Source: Syntrophomonadaceae bacterium (GTDB lineage Bacteria > Bacillota > Dethiobacteria > DTU022 > UBA8154). From it: a stretch of DNA of 6,640 nucleotides. The stretch covers positions 1-6,640 of the forward strand of contig SKTJ01000077.1 of the NCBI GenBank assembly GCA_007122565.1, read 5' to 3'. Positions 6,234-6,640 of the stretch are shown piece by piece. The notes beneath the pieces are model-generated. The model saw only the letters and a list, made by a program, of their open reading frames with translations. It searched no databases and was not told where the DNA came from. Position 1 is the stretch's first letter. Each line of letters opens with the position of its first letter. The position numbers and the translations under genes were made by a program.

Positions 6234-6508
6234 CAATTAATTAAAAAGCTATGATGGGGACAGGGTCGGACCCCTTATTCCTGCAGAGAGCCGGTGGAGC
6301 TGCAAACCGGTGGAGAGGCGTCTTTGGCTGTCACCCCGGAGTTCCTCCCTGAAAACGTGGAACGTTACAGTGAGCTGTTGCGTAGGGGCGGACGGTATAC
6401 CCGTTAACGTATAGGTTTGAAGCCTGAAGCGGCCTTAAAAAAGGCAAGAAGGGTGGTACCGCGGAGATAACTCCTTCGCACCTTGGAAAAAGGGCGGAGG
6501 AGTTTTTT
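6234..6508 (+). promoter_or_regulatory. T-box riboswitch leader, probably valine-tRNA responsive
   Basis: T-box leaders bind a specific tRNA and allow read-through only when it is uncharged. The invariant T-box sequence is at 6450-6464 (GGGTGGTACCGCGG), including the TGGTACC bulge at 6454-6460, which pairs with tRNA ending ACCA. Other landmarks are GATG at 6253-6256, AGAGAG at 6285-6290, a distal Stem I hairpin (CCGGT 6291-6295 with ACCGG 6306-6310), a GCCTT/AAGGC hairpin at 6432-6445 just before the antiterminator, and the terminator at its 3' end. The best specifier candidate is GTC at 6330-6332 (valine), placed where specifier codons usually fall on the 3' side of Stem I. This fits the branched-chain aminotransferase downstream, but the codon assignment is inference. 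The 5' side of Stem I is atypical: no AGTA motif, with a GGGTC-G-GACCC palindrome in its place. CCGGTGGAG is repeated at 6291-6299 and 6307-6315. Confidence 0.93.
6469..6508 (+). terminator. T-box intrinsic terminator
   Basis: AACTCCTTCGCACC (6469-6482) pairs with GGGCGGAGGAGTT (6492-6504) in a stem of about 13 pairs, with one T-G wobble and one bulged A. The loop is TTGGAAAAA and the stem runs into six T at 6503-6508. The 5' arm can alternatively pair with the T-box sequence (GGAG 6463-6466 with CTCC 6471-6474, and AAGG with CCTT 6481-6484) to make the antiterminator. Confidence 0.93.
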
Positions 6509-6539
6509 AATTCAGCATGGTACAGTGCGAGGATAAAAG

Positions 6540-6586
6540 GGAGGTGAAGGCCCGCATTCCCGTTAACCTGGGAACCGGGCCGGAAA
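6540..6586 (+). promoter_or_regulatory. Split translation-initiation region of ilvE with a hairpin between Shine-Dalgarno and start
   Basis: GGAGGTGA at 6540-6547 is an 8-nt perfect match to the 16S anti-Shine-Dalgarno, yet the ATG is 39 nt further on. The gap is filled by an 11-bp hairpin: GGCCCG (6549-6554) with CGGGCC (6576-6581), and TTCCC (6557-6561) with GGGAA (6570-6574), loop GTTAACCT. Folding leaves 1 + 5 nt unpaired, so the effective distance from GGAGG to the ATG becomes 9 nt. No ATG, GTG or TTG lies in frame between the Shine-Dalgarno and 6587. Confidence 0.7.
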
Positions 6587-6640
6587 ATGAGCTTATTAAT
6601 TTATCTTAATGGTGTTTATGTGCCGCGGGAGGAAGCAAAA
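6587..6640 (+). CDS. ilvE: Branched-chain amino acid aminotransferase, N-terminal fragment (cut by window end)
   Basis: Only the first 18 residues are present: MSLLIYLNGVYVPREEAK, with an open frame to the last base. This matches the N-terminal strand pattern (IYLNGxxVPxEEAK) of class IV PLP-dependent aminotransferases of the IlvE type, which make valine, leucine and isoleucine from their 2-oxo acids with glutamate. The PLP lysine lies outside the window. D-amino-acid transaminase or PabC are family alternatives, but the T-box leader with a likely valine specifier favours IlvE. The start is ATG 6587; the in-frame stop at 6545-6547 and the lack of other starts exclude an earlier one. Confidence 0.75.
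   Translation, partial: MSLLIYLNGVYVPREEAK

Noticed and set aside
6473..6550. Pairing of CCTTC-GC-ACCT (6473-6483) with the ilvE Shine-Dalgarno region as a translational off-switch
   Set aside because: About 9 pairs with a 2-nt bulge are possible, but the left strand is already used in both the terminator and the antiterminator, which are more stable and better supported.

Overview
The window reads as chromosomal DNA of a low-to-mid GC Bacillota, most likely an anaerobic Clostridia-type organism. The grounds are a Bacillus/Clostridium-style GyrA, a textbook T-box leader with a perfect TTGACA-N17-TATAAT promoter, AGGAGG-type ribosome binding sites, and a stand-alone transcarboxylase-type carboxyltransferase subunit. 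The species cannot be named from sequence alone. All recognised genes are on the + strand.

Layout. (1) 88-2547 encodes DNA gyrase subunit A (819 aa, complete). (2) 23 nt later, 2571-3932 encodes a 453-aa flavoprotein of the fumarate-reductase/FAD_binding_2 family with an N-terminal membrane segment; its job is unknown, and it is probably co-transcribed with gyrA. (3) 3933-4623 is a palindrome-rich intergenic stretch of about 690 bp. It holds three copies of a 28-nt hairpin repeat (one in + orientation, two inverted), a separate large composite hairpin, and a possible promoter at its right end. (4) 4624-6120 encodes a carboxyltransferase subunit of the pyruvate carboxylase B / oxaloacetate decarboxylase alpha / transcarboxylase 5S family. 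It has intact active-site motifs but no biotinyl domain. (5) 6121-6586 is a regulatory region: an 8-nt triple tandem repeat, a consensus promoter, a T-box leader with its terminator, and an unusual translation-initiation region. (6) 6587-6640 holds the first 18 codons of a branched-chain aminotransferase (ilvE-like), cut by the window end.

How it fits together. gyrA is housekeeping. The carboxyltransferase belongs to biotin-dependent C3/C4 metabolism and needs a biotin carrier that is not in this window. The last gene appears to be controlled by uncharged tRNA. The best specifier candidate is GTC (valine), and the UGGU bulge suits a tRNA ending ACCA; both agree with a branched-chain amino-acid gene.

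The most interesting observations are a hairpin between a near-perfect Shine-Dalgarno sequence and the ilvE start codon, which if folded restores normal spacing, and short matches between the T-box leader and the dispersed hairpin repeat. I found no mobile-element protein, CRISPR array, tRNA or rRNA gene, and no clear new defence or biosynthetic system.
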